Assembly: GCA_033296885.1 (NCBI GenBank) | Contig: MU863968.1 | Span: 62,001 to 126,000, forward strand | Length of the DNA stretch: 64,000 nucleotides | Direction of reading: 5' to 3' | DNA from: Triangularia verruculosa | Taxonomy: Eukaryota; Ascomycota; Sordariomycetes; Sordariales; Podosporaceae | In this document: piece by piece, positions 43,621 to 55,700 of the stretch | How the letters are laid out: each line of letters begins with the position of its first letter | Numbering within the stretch: the stretch's first letter is position 1 | Program-made: the position numbers and the translations under genes | Notes under the pieces: model-generated | What the model saw: only the letters and a program-made list of their open reading frames with translations | Told to the model about the DNA's origin: nothing | Database searches by the model: none

Positions 43621-46600
43621 CGGGATGCAAAGGAGATCCTGCTACGGGGCAAAACCTCCACAATTATTTTACTAAGCTATCTCGTTCGAAAGGTCTCCGA
43701 GGGCCGAGAGGGATGGGAATGCGCGTAAGTTACAGGTTTAGAGTCAGAATCCACTTGTCAACATCATAGAGGTTTGTTTGGTTTCAGGTTGGCTTGTTGT
43801 TGACGTTGTTGCTTACGATATGTGGGTAAAAAGAAGAAGCTGGACCTTTTGACTTGGCAAAGGTACATGATATGGGTTGCAGGGAGAGATGCTGTGCCGG
43901 CTGTTGGGACTTTGTATGGACGGACCTTGGACCTTGATGGATGTGTCTGTGTGGGAAGGCGTGCACGAGTAAGAAAGCTCTCTGTTTATCCCGCTCGGAA
44001 AAGTGAGGTTCAAGCGAGCGGCGTGGGAAGCTTCGAAGGAGGAGGCTGAATTTCTCAAGCTTGGCCCTGATCTTCAGGTGTTGCATATAGCCGCATATAT
44101 CAGACTGCACATGGCCGGCATCGATTCTTTGGCAGGGAGCAAAATTGCCAAAGAAGGGATGAAGGGATGTATCAGCATCACAGTTCAATTAAAGTTTGTC
44201 TAGTTCCAATTGCGTGCTCAGGCTCAGGGCCGAGATGCAGACGCCCAAGTCAAGTAGGTAGGGTGTTGGCAAAAAAGATTTTAAACTCCAAGCTCGAGAG
44301 CACCGCCGCCATCGCCGCTCGCCGCCGCAATGGCAGGTCTGGAAGCTGAGCTATTCGTAGCTTTCCCCGCAAAATTCACTTTTTTTGTTACTGCTCTCAG
44401 ACGCATAAGTTTTTCCTATCTGGAGACACAGCAGGGTTCCTCCATGTTTTGATCAGGGGAGTTGGGGGGGTGTAAGCTTCGTAAACTGCCGATGTCCGGT
44501 GGATATTATCTACATATCATTTGTGTCTGAGCAATCCGAGCTGGCTGGAATCGCCAAATCGTACGGTCGAGCTTCAAGATGGTTCTTTGTTATTTCCGAT
44601 GCTATGGTACCACCCACACCTGAGCCAGTTGGTGGTGGTTGTGCGGAGAGAGCCGGTGAGCCCCGTTCCGTGTCCGTCTGTACAGAGGGGGTAGCTGTAG
44701 TAATGTTCCGGTTTGCGGCACACGACAGTTTGAATTTTTTGTGTGTCGGTTTCTTTTTTGTCCATGATGATGGATGTCTTGGACGGGACAAGAGGCGATT
44801 GGCAGGGGAAGAAATTCCGACCTTCCCAGTGGGCAGACTTGCATTCCTGTCTTTGTTCCAGAAGTCGCGCCATTTTTTCTGTTGAGCTCCCTTATTTGAA
44901 AATGACGATAGTATTGAGACACTGGCCCTTCTTGCTTCTTTGTGTGGAAAGTTCTTCGTTGCACAGTAAAAGAAAAGATGATCCCGCTCCCGATCGCGGA
45001 TGTGTGCCGTCTCCCTAGTGTATCCGAATTGCTGGGTTCCAGACTCCTTTTTTCTCTTTGAACGGCTCATATGGAAAGTTGTGGAGCGGCATCGGCAGTG
45101 CAATCCCTTTTTTTACTATGAAATCAGCCATCAAGGTTACCTAATATCCACCTCACTTTACCAAATGCACACCCACTCGATCGAGATGGTCGGTCGGTGT
45201 GAAGAGAAAGAAGCGAGGCATGGCGGGAGGCAGAGAAGAATGAGACATTGAAACATCGAAACAAACACCGCTCGCCAACCGGATGAGCCGCGGCTGGGCA
45301 AGGCGTCGAGGCGACCAAAACCTGTCAGTGACGAGTAACGGTCAACTGTAACCATGGATGGAAAGATCAAGGCGAAACTGTGTGGTATAATGCCGTGATT
45401 ATCGTGATCATATCAGCGGGAGATATCGTCACCGGCTTCGCTTGCGATTTGCTCGACCGACTTTTGCCTCATATATTCCGGCTTGGCTAAACGTCTTGCT
45501 GGCTTCGGGTAGGCAGAGTTCGGTAGCACAGCAGCGCCTCTTGTTTAAATCTGATAACAACCATGGTGTGTCGGTGATGCCACTTTGCAACTGTGTGCGC
45601 ATCAAAATCCCAGAGAGGTGGCGGGTCTTGCCGCCCAGCAGCGACAGCACAAGGACGGACAGACGAGAAACGGAAAATCAGGAGATACCAGCAGCAGCTG
45701 GGGCAAGAGGTTCTCGCTCTCGGAGCTCATTGACGAGGGCGATGATGTCAAAGCTGTCAGTCATACCTCTGGCCAGGGGAGCCCGGGACCGTCAAGTGTC
45801 ATCTGCTCGGTTAGACAACTTGGCCTCGTGGAGAAAGGGGGTGCATTTTGCGAGCTTGAGAGAAGGGCCCTTTGTGAAGGGATTCCCGAGCGTATTGTTC
45901 GGCACAGAGGTCTTCCCAAGGTGCAGAGCCTTGGGCCCGTCTGCCTGAAAGAGACTGCATCAAGCACTGTTTACAAACTTCGGAAATTGGAGGAGGGCAA
46001 ACTGAAAGTTTCCAGGGAGCAACGCACAACTTTGCAATTGCCTATGCATAGGCGCCAAGAAAATACCAGCAGGTTCCGTGATAATTTCTCCTTGACGACA
46101 GTTTGAGTCACTGACGGGGTTGAAAATTGGCAAAAATCTCTGCTGTCACGGGCTTCACAAAGATGGAGTCGGCCGAGTCCCTTGCTTGTGTGCTTGCTGG
46201 TCAGGGGGAGGGGTGGAAAATCCACACTTTGCACGTCAGAGCACAACTGGAGTCCTGGACCCCACTGATGGCATCATTGGGTCATCAAACACCGCTGGCA
46301 AGTAATTCTGCGTGTGCAGCCAATTGGCCTGTTTGGCGGTTTAATGGTGCTGATATTGGGAGGAAAGGGTTTTCGTTTCAGAACATGCGAGCTTTTCCTG
46401 TGGTTGCCTTCATCTATGCATCGAGGAGCACCACGAATCACCTTTGCAGGTTGTCGGTGTGCAGGAACAGGCAGGCTAGCGGCTGACATAAGGCTCGCTA
46501 GTCCTGGCCCTTCCCGCTGAGCAGCCTCTCGGATAATTTCTTTGCGCCCAGCTTTTGATTGATCTCCAGCCGGACCAGATCAGATTCAGCCCAGTTTGAC

Positions 46601-49600
46601 GTTAGCGTTGTGCATGTCGACACCAGACACTAACGCCTTCAGGCCCTTCGATTGGTGTGAGCACGATATGTGTTGTTTGTGTCACGCAGTTCTTCGGCAG
46701 TCGTCGCTCCATCCACGCCCTGGTTAGCTTTGGCCTGGTGTGCTGGGCTTGAGACACCAGAGCCTCTCGAGCATCGACAGTCGGCCACGCCGCTGACCAA
46801 GAGAAAATTTTTCCTCTCGTCCGTCGTGTTTCGTCACGCCTCTCGCCTGGCTGTGCTAGCCTTTCTCCCCAGCGGCACAGAGCGCATCATTCAGGCCGCT
46901 ATTCTCCTGTTCCTGGCGCTGGGCCGTCCACGCCGTCAGCGGGTCGCTTCCTATTCCTCGATCGCCATCGGACGTGGATCCCCAGATCTCCCCTCGGGCA
47001 TCGCTGGGCCGGCTGCGAACCAATGGGAGAGGGCCCGCACCTGGCGTGCCCTGAGCTGTTGGAGACAGGAGGGAATTGGCCAGGCGAAAACCCAAGCTCC
47101 GGTTCATGCTGGCCAACGTGTCAGCGTCTCTGCCGTCCAGCCAAGAGCTGCAGCGAAGCCCAAGGAATCCACACCAGTCATGTCCGGCTCCGTGCTCTCG
47201 TTGGTCTGCCGTGCCGGCCAAGCCTGGTCGCGGGACGGGAAGTTGGGACCTGGTCCCCGCCTTTTTGGACCAGCCTCCGTCCCCGTGGCTGGCGGAGTAG
47301 GACCTACAGGCGACGGCCTTCTCGCTCCGGCCTTCTCGCTCCGGCCTGGCGGCTTATGCTTGCTTCATATGCCGAGTATTACCCACATTGGCAAATGAAG
47401 GGCCAGCGGGCTACCAGCCAGGTGTACGGAACCGACTGATTGGCTGGAACAGTAGACTGATGCTTTCCGTGGGACAATGAGTCGTGCAAGCTTCTCTTTG
47501 CACACTTCACTCCGAATGATTCGTCCGCATCGGGTACCCGGTCATATCTACGACTACAACACACGCCTTGCTATTGAGGCGGAAGCCCTCACTTCGGCAC
47601 AACTCCCTCTCTACCGCCGTTCCGCATCCGAACGCGGGCAGGGCAGAAGTGGAGCCCTCGTCTCACTCTCTCGTGCCTTGTGCCACGCGATCTAAGACTT
47701 CGCCAATGACGGGTTCCGTAACTGAGTCGATCTTGTGTCCGAGTCTCTGATCATGTCTTGAACTGGAAAGGGGATTGTGCTCTCAGCCCCGAGGCGGAAG
47801 GCGCCAGAGGCTGACAAAGATGCAAAAAGATGCAGCTTGCGTTGCACAAAGCATCAAGTCCGAGGCGGGGGGGGTTGAGAGGATTGGATACAGGGACGAG
47901 GTCACAACAACATAGGTACGTAAGCTATCGTGCTTGTTGTTGTTACTGCTTCCTTGTCACCCGTGTCCTCCACTGAGGATGAAACAAGCACCTTGTTTAC
48001 TATTGTCCAATACCATCCCTGACCTTTTTTACCCCAACTATGTCTTTATTTTACTCCATCACCAACTCCAATTCGGCCGACACGGAAGGGAGCTTAGTGG
48101 CTCAGTTCTCCCGGGAGGACATAATCTACGTGGACATGCATTCCTCGACTCACGATATCCAGCTGGGGGCCGTGTACTAAGATTTTTTCCCCCCTCAGAA
48201 GCAGTCTGGCCCTGTTTGAGGCCTGGGTTTAAGGCGAGCAGGAATGTTGAACCCTTAATCTCAGCTTTGTCTCAAGTGACGACTAGCAAAGCAGGGAACA
48301 TGCCCTTTACAGAAGCTTACGCAGTAGGCAAGCGAGACAACTCAACGGGCGTGCCTGTGTACCTGAGTCTTTTTTTTTCTCTTTGCTGGGTTCAACGACA
48401 AACTGAGTGTGTGCAGCAAGCATGTCTTTGTTTTCGTACATGTCGCCTCGCACGGAGGGGCGTGAAGTGGCGTACACTTCAGTTGATGTGGGCTCTTGTG
48501 CACTTTAAGCGGGTGGTGATCCATTCATCGCGCTGGCTGGTCCGCCTGCTTGCCCTTCTGGCCTGATTTTGCTCTTCTTTCTGTTACCCGCCCTTCTTCC
48601 CGCTGCCTGGGCACCGGCATTCCCAGAGGGAGGACATATGTTTCGTTTCGTGGTTGGTTGTGAAGCTGTGGGCCAGTGTCCGGTGGTACAGTACCATAAA
48701 CTCAACTGCCGCAATCCCCGCTGCTGGCGTGTTTCGGACGAGAAGGAGAATAAAATTTTCTGGTGGTCAATTTACAGCTTCATGCGTTGCTCTGGGTGTT
48801 TCTGTTGGGGGCATACAATGACAGCAAGAGTGAGGCGGAGAGAGTCCCGGTCCCGATCCGGCAAGTTCCGACTGGATGAACCAGAGTTTTTTCTTTTCTT
48901 TTCTTTCTGTAAGAGGGAACACAAAGGCTTTCCAGTTGGCTTTACCCGTTGTTACTCAAAAGGTATGGGGCGGTGGTGGAAAGTGCAAGTGCGAGCTTTC
49001 CAGCCAACACATACACAGAGACAGCGGGTGAGAGGGCAAAGCAAGGCAGCAAGAGAGGAAAGAAAAGCGGATGAATCCATCCGGCGGTGGGATTATTTGC
49101 TTACTGATGGGCATTGTTGAGCTGGAATGTGTGTCTGTGTCTATGCACAAATGGACGAAAGGGGTTTGTTTGGAAAAAGTGGATATCTTTGTCTCTTTTC
49201 TGTTTGGCATTGGTTTGTTGTTCACTTACACCCCCTTTCTTGACTCCACTAGCCGGCCGGTTACAGAGACTCCCCCTCTCAACTGTTCAAAGACCACATA
49301 ATTTTTTTTGATACAACCGTTGTCTTTGAACGCGAAGCGGAGTTTCGAGCGTCTTCCGTCGGTTTCGCCTCTGTGGAGACGGGAGCTAGTTGCACGAGTT
49401 GTCAACAAATTTGTGAGGCAAGGGAGTAGAAGGGGAGTGAGTGGAAGTGAAAATTCTGCCGTTTTGGCTGTCTCTATTGGCTTTGTATGTCTATTGGAGG
49501 AGCGCGGTTACGCACTTCAACGCTTTTCGGAATGATGATGATGTGACAATGAGTGCAGGTAGCGAGTTGAAGGGTGCCAGCAGAGACAGCTAGGGCTGCG

Positions 49601-49697
49601 CAGTTGCAGCTAGTAGTGTATGCTGTGCAGATATTCTCTGGCAATTGGTGATTGGCTGTTGGGCTCTCGGCAAGGTAGAGTCTGTCTGCTGTGCTCT

Positions 49698-49806
49698 CGG
49701 GCCGCTAAGAGAGAGTATGGATACCGTACACGCTGGACGAATGCTGTGTGAGTTGTGTTGTTCGGGCCGCTAAAAGGGGGGAAAGATGAATAGAGTACAC
49801 GCTGGA
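49698..49806 (+). repeat. Imperfect 65-bp tandem duplication
   Basis: Two diverged units start with CGGGCCGCTAA (49698 and 49763) and end with GTACACGCTGGAC or the equivalent (to 49738 and 49806). The period is about 65 bp. No coding meaning was seen. Confidence 0.7.
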
Positions 49807-50799
49807 CAGCAGGGTGAGGTGGAATTTGGGTACCGTGGTGCCGAGCACGAGTCTTTAGGGTTGGGTTTGGAGGTCCTGGGTGCGCCTAAGGGATTGCCTC
49901 ATGGGATGAGCGGCGAAGGTTCATTGATCTTTGAGTAGCAAGATGTGCATTACTTCTCTAGTCAGGGACAAAAACCAGGCCAGGGACACCAGGGCATCAA
50001 CCCGTGGCATAGGACATAGCAGCCAATACATTGTCGATTTGAAGCAAATCGCAGTAGCATTTGATGTTCTGGATTTTTCACACGCCCTTGTGATTTTCAG
50101 CATTGCTCTTTTTCTGAATGGCATTCTTGTCTTCCAACTTCTCAGTTTTCAGAAAACTCATGAGGATTGGGTCACTTTCCTCGAAATTTAGACGCAAAGA
50201 GCGATTCGGATTGGGCAGAAATCCGTCTGCCCTGGGGCAGCTAGGTAGGTAGGTGTGCCACGTTGCTGAAGCCCCTTCCAAGGACTCTGAAAATTTTCAA
50301 ATCTACTAGGTGTTATTGGGCAATCGGGGAAGGGATGTAGACGAATGAAAGTACCTACCTAAGGGAAGGGCAAGCGGGTGGCGGTGATACAGGCTTGGTG
50401 GCTTCTTGGTGCTGAGCCTGTTCTTGTTGAGAACACTCGGTTAACAAGAGAGGGGTGGATGAAGGATAGGCGATGGCTGGGAAATGTCATACAGGTCTGA
50501 GATGACTTGGGTTGGTTTGTTTGGTGAGGTGGTTCTTTGACAGCTGGTTGCTGGGCTCTTGCCTACCCAAGGCCGATGCAAAGCGGAGTGCTGGGAGCAT
50601 CTGAAGGAAGAAAGGGGTTACTTCGTATAATCTTCTGGTGGAGATCGAGTAAAATAATGGCTCTATTTGGGTGATGCCTTGAGGTTCTCGCCATTTCTTG
50701 TTGCTGAAGTTGATAGGCTGGGGGGAGAGGTATATAGAGTTCGCAGGCAGCGTTTGACAGTAGGTGCCTGAGGCACCTAACTTGGTCTTCCTAACTCTC

Positions 50800-52600
50800 A
50801 TCTACATATATGGCTTGGAAGGTTATATTCTCACAAGAAACGCGTAGTGTGAGATGACATTATCAAGATGTTATCGGCTCAATGAAAAGAAGTAACACTC
50901 ACTGCGATGTGGTGGTCGGTTTATGAAGACTAGGTATCGATAGCGCTGGCAATCGTGCTTCCAAATCATACGGGATGCACCTAAACTCTGATAGTCTAGT
51001 ATTAGAAACAAATGATATACCACAAACCGAATGGAATTATAGCTGGGCTAATTGTGATTTCACTTCGCAGACCACTGTATGCTTGCCAACCTCGTCTTAA
51101 TGGCCACATAAGGTGGTCATTCTCATAGGTAGGTAGGTAGCTCGCCCATCGGCTGAACCAACACTGGATTTTAATTGTCAATTTAGGTGATCATCTCCTG
51201 ACCTTGTGATACCTTATTTATGCGTGAGTAGGTGGAGAACATTACAATGAGCCTATTTTTTTTCCTGGTTGGTAGAATCTGGTATCATAGCTAGATGCTT
51301 GAACTTCGGTTGCTCAACACAGAGAGTGTTTAGCTTCGGGACTATTGCTCGTATTCTTCTCTCTTAGGTAGAATAGCTCTCGATATTGAAGTTTCTTACC
51401 ATGTACCTATACACTAAGATATGGCACCCTTCAGTTTTAATATATCTCTGATTAAGTCTCCAGGAGAAGTTACAATTCAATGACTATAAAATAATAAGCG
51501 ATATCTCTACATCTACCCCCTTAACTTTAATAAAGTTCCCTTAGTAAAGGTCCTTAGTATCAAGCCCTTCTACCCCATCTATATTGCTAACCTATTCCTG
51601 TTCCTCGTTTAATAAATCACCCTTACTTCCACTACTATCTATCCCTTCCACCCCAGGAGATGCCGGCTTCCTATCCCCCTTATTCATCAATATATACCTC
51701 CTCCAGAATGACCCCGCCTACTCCTTACCCCGATACATGCTCGGAGTCGGTTGTACTGAACCTGGGGCATGTTGTTAAGAAGTATCGAAGTAAGTATAGA
51801 GAATGTAGATAAAAGGAGAGTAAGTACGCACGGGGTTTCCGCTTTAAAAATTTCTGCGGTAGGATCAAATAAAATGCTTCTTATCTTTCTTTGCAGGCTT
51901 GCCATTGGAATGGACAGAGATGCTTGGTTGGGTACCTACCTAAGGCGGCGAAAACGAGGTACAGTATAACAGCGAACAGAAGGTTGGGCTTCTAAGTTGC
52001 AGATTTCAACTTGATCTGTTCTGTTCCTGGAAGTAGAATTCTATGAAACTTTAGCCCATAGGGGATAAAATGACATCCCTGCTTGTCAGAAGTACCTAGT
52101 GGGGCTGTGGTGGTTGCTTGATGGTTGTTTGGGCATATACAAATGCTCCGTTGAAGCGCGAGAACAGCTCAGGGATATTTGTGTAAACTTGCATAAACGG
52201 ACAGTTGCGAGAGATGCCTGATTCATGTTAGGTGTTGAGAGGAGTTTACATAAGTAGGTATGTTATTCCACAATACCTACCTATGTTTGGTCACTAGTAA
52301 GTCCATGATCGACATCATGTAAACAGACCTGGGGCTCCGATCGAAGGAGGAAAAGAGCATCACGGTCTCATAAAACCACCAGAGATAGATTTTGAGTTGC
52401 TAGCATAATATACCCTATTTGACTCTTACCAACAAAGTTGAAGACCTCCTCACTTTCGCGAGATTATACCTATCAAGGCTGCTTTACATCCTGTGGGACC
52501 CAACGGCTATCATTTTAAGGCTCATGTCAGATCCCTCAAGACTGATTTTGTCCTTGAATATCTGTTTTGATCCCCAAAATGAGATGAGTAGGAAGCTAAT
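50800..52600. repeat. AT-rich, probably RIP-eroded tract
   Basis: Visibly richer in A and T than the flanking DNA, with few long frames. A block at about 51480-51740 is pyrimidine-skewed on the plus strand (repeated CTAC, CCTT, TATC words), as expected if C-to-T mutation acted on an old repeat. No terminal repeats or protein remnants are recognisable, so the element class is undetermined. Confidence 0.4.
52248..52286. repeat. Short inverted repeat with TAGGTA arms
   Basis: 13-bp arms (52248-52260 and 52274-52286) match at 12 of 13 positions in inverted orientation around a 13-nt loop. It lies in the AT-rich tract upstream of the NLR-like gene. Confidence 0.7.
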
Positions 52601-52761
52601 CCATAATGGTCGATCCTGGTGGTGATTGGCCGCCATCCAGCTAGCAAGCCTCAGCTAGCATTGGGTACCAAAAGGCGGCCTTGCACCAGCAACTTTCCCA
52701 ACAACATTTTTGATCATTACTTGATGGCGACTTTGTCAATTTCACGATTCACCAGCACACC

Positions 52762-55700
52762 ATGGCTCGCCGCAGACATCCGTTTTCCTGTTTTCAACTC
52801 CGTCTTTTTCGAAGGCGTCGGGTTGCAGACCAAGCTCCGTCGTCTGGAATATCGGAGAGCGCAGCCATCCAACCTCAACAAGCCCCTCACACCGCCTCCT
52901 CATCCACATCGATAGCCGCACGAAAGGTTACCTCTCATGCGGCGGTACCTACATCTGATCAGTTGTGTGACCAGCCTATGTTGTCATCCCCGGATAACGC
53001 ACTTGTCCAAGCTCAACTGCCCTCTCTTCCCGCCTCTTCGTCCCCGCCGGCAGCTGTATGCAATGTTTCGCTTCCTCCGGCCGACAAAACCCCGCTCATA
53101 AATGCCACTTTCTTGACGACAGCAGAACAGTTTTGGGATCGTGCCTATGACGCGCTCAAGACGGAAAACCCAAAGCTGGTGGATAGCTACGAAAAGATCC
53201 TATCGCGCTACCTGGATGGCGATACCGGTATCCAGGATGACCCCGATACAAGGCGTAAGCAGATGAAGCAGGTCATAGATGTCGGGTTGGATAGGACCTC
53301 AAAAGAAGCCAGTTTAAAAGAGCGTGTGGGGACAGCCATGGATATCATCTCGACCGCGAAGGCTACAATTAGCCTGGCTATTCAGAACGTACCGCAGGCT
53401 TCACTGCCTTGGGCAGCAACCTGTATTGCTTTAGAGGTACGTTTCAGCAGACGAAGCCTTTTAATTATTTCTGGAGCCTTTCTACTATGTATCCTTCAGT
53501 ACTTCTTTGCTATGAAGAAAGTCCTGTTACTTTCTCTTAATACTTTTGACTATCTTCAAAGAGCCTTTTACTATCTCGGGAGGCCAGTCATGTGCTGACT
53601 TTGACATTCACCAGATGCTAGCCAACCCTATCGAGAGCGCCAGATCAAGCCGTGAAGGGATCAGCCGCGTCATCATGATGATGGATTGGTATTGGAGCTT
53701 AACGCAGCCTCTGCTCAAACGCAACGAAACTTCCCATGACGCGGGACATCTCCCCCAAATGAAGGAACAACTTGGGGCCCAAATCGTTGAGCTCTATAAG
53801 GCCCTGTTGTCCTACCAGATCACGTTCGTGTGTTATTGCTACCGCCATCGCGGTTATGCTTTTCTAAGAGATCTCATCAATCTCGATGATTGGGAGAATA
53901 AAATGGAAGAAGTGGTCGATGTCGAGACGCGCGTACGACAGTCATTCAAAGCATATACCGCCTTGCAAATGACGATGCGCCTCGAAGAACTGGTCACGAG
54001 TCAGAAAACAGACCAAGACAAGCAATGCTTACAGGACCTTTGGTGCACTGACCCTCGAGTCGATAAAACCCGCATCGAAGATACTAAAGGTGGGCTACTC
54101 GTCGGATCATACGCCTGGATTCTGGGAAGCCCGCAATTTCAGCAATGGCGGGATCACTCTGAACGTCGACTGCTCTGGATCAAAGGTGATCCGGGGAAAG
54201 GCAAGACCATGCTCCTCTGTGGGATCATCGATGAGCTGCAGCGAATGAGTGCTGGAAGCGATGATACCTGTCTGGCGTGGTTCTTCTGCCAAGCAACAGA
54301 TCGTCGCATCAACAGCGCGACCTCGGTCCTACGAGGCCTGATCTATATGTTGACCAAGCAATATCCCTTGCTCATCTCCCATCTCCGAGAGAAGTACGAC
54401 GATGCAGGGAAAGATCTGTTCGAAGGTGCCAACGCCTGTTTCGCCCTGTCAAAACTGCTCGCGAACATGTTGCAAGACCCTACTGTTGGGACAACATACC
54501 TTGTCATCGACGCTCTTGATGAATGCACAAACGACTTGCCCATGCTTCTCGATTTCTTTGCCCGCAGTTCCTCGTCAATGCCACATGTGAAATGGCTTAT
54601 ATCCAGCCGGAACGAACTTCACATTGAGCAAAAGTTACGGACCCTTCAAGATCAGGCCAGACTAAGTCTGGAGTTGAAGCAAACCGCTGCTCATGTTACG
54701 GACGCCGTCAACTCATACATCGAGAAAAAGATTTCCCATGTTTACTCAGACCGCCCTGAATTGCAACAAAAGGTGCGCGGAATTTTGCGCGAGAAGGCCA
54801 ATGGAACATTCCTCTGGGTCTCCCTTGTATGTCAGGAACTGGACAGTGCCGATAGCTTGGATCCATTATCAGTGGTTGAAGACGTGCCATCAGGCTTGTA
54901 CGAGTTGTACGATCGGATGATGAAAAAGCTTCCCATCAAGAGTCGGGACACTTGTCGTCAGTTCCTGTCCTTCACGACGCTTGCCTTCCGTCCTCTTCAT
55001 TTTGCTGAGGCAGCATGTCTCCTTCGCCTGCCCTCGTCGACAGGAGCACCGCTCCAAGCCATACAAAGGCTTGTCGCCATGTGCGGATCATTCCTGACAA
55101 TCCAAGATGACCGGGTTTATCTCATCCATCAGTCAGCAAAAGACTACCTTTCTAGTTGTGAAAGCGGTCTCTTCTTGTCCGGCGAGGCAGCCATTCACGG
55201 TGAGATAACTCTCCGGTCCCTGGAAATTCTGAAGAAGGTCCTGCATCGCGACATGTACCAGCTACGCAAGCCCGGATTCTCCATTGATAATGTGAAAACC
55301 CCCTCGCCAGACCCTCTCATCGCAGCACGGTACTCTGCAGTCTATTGGACTGAACATCTCCTCGCGTGTGGTCCTGGTGGATCTGGACTTTATCTACAAG
55401 ACAAGGGTATAGTTCATACCTTCTTCCACGAGAAGTTCTTGTACTGGCTAGAGGCATTGAGCCTATTGAGATATGCTCCGAAAGCTGTTATTGCTCTGAA
55501 GGCCATTCAGAATCTTACTGTAAGTCTTGTTTAGCCTGGACATGAGTGAGCACCGCACTAAACCGCTAATTTGCAAGCAGAGCGCGTCGACTAGCCCTCA
55601 TCTCTTGGAATTTCTAGACGATACCTATCGGTTCACGCTAAACCATCGTATCATCGATACCTATCCTTTGCAACTCTATTCAAGCGCACTTGTGTTCAGC

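Larger units (their letters stand above)
41226..52761. other. 11.5-kb region without supported genes (right half of gene desert)
   Basis: Interval between the ECL1-family gene and the NLR-like gene. From 41.2 to about 50.7 kb the composition is balanced, with simple repeats and scattered TAGGTAGG-type motifs. The longest frames (253 codons at 42428-43189, 242 codons at 46670-47398) have no recognisable domains, low-complexity or antisense-overlapping content, and were not called. From about 50.8 to 52.6 kb the DNA becomes AT-rich and looks like decayed repeat sequence. No RNA gene was recognised. Confidence 0.5.

Noticed and set aside
44510..45103. 197-codon minus-strand frame
   Set aside because: No homology or signal sequence and three overlapping frames of similar length in the same place.
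46670..47398. 242-codon plus-strand frame
   Set aside because: Lies in GC-richer DNA where long chance frames are common; Ala/Pro/Arg/Gly-rich, no recognisable motif, and a competing antisense frame exists.
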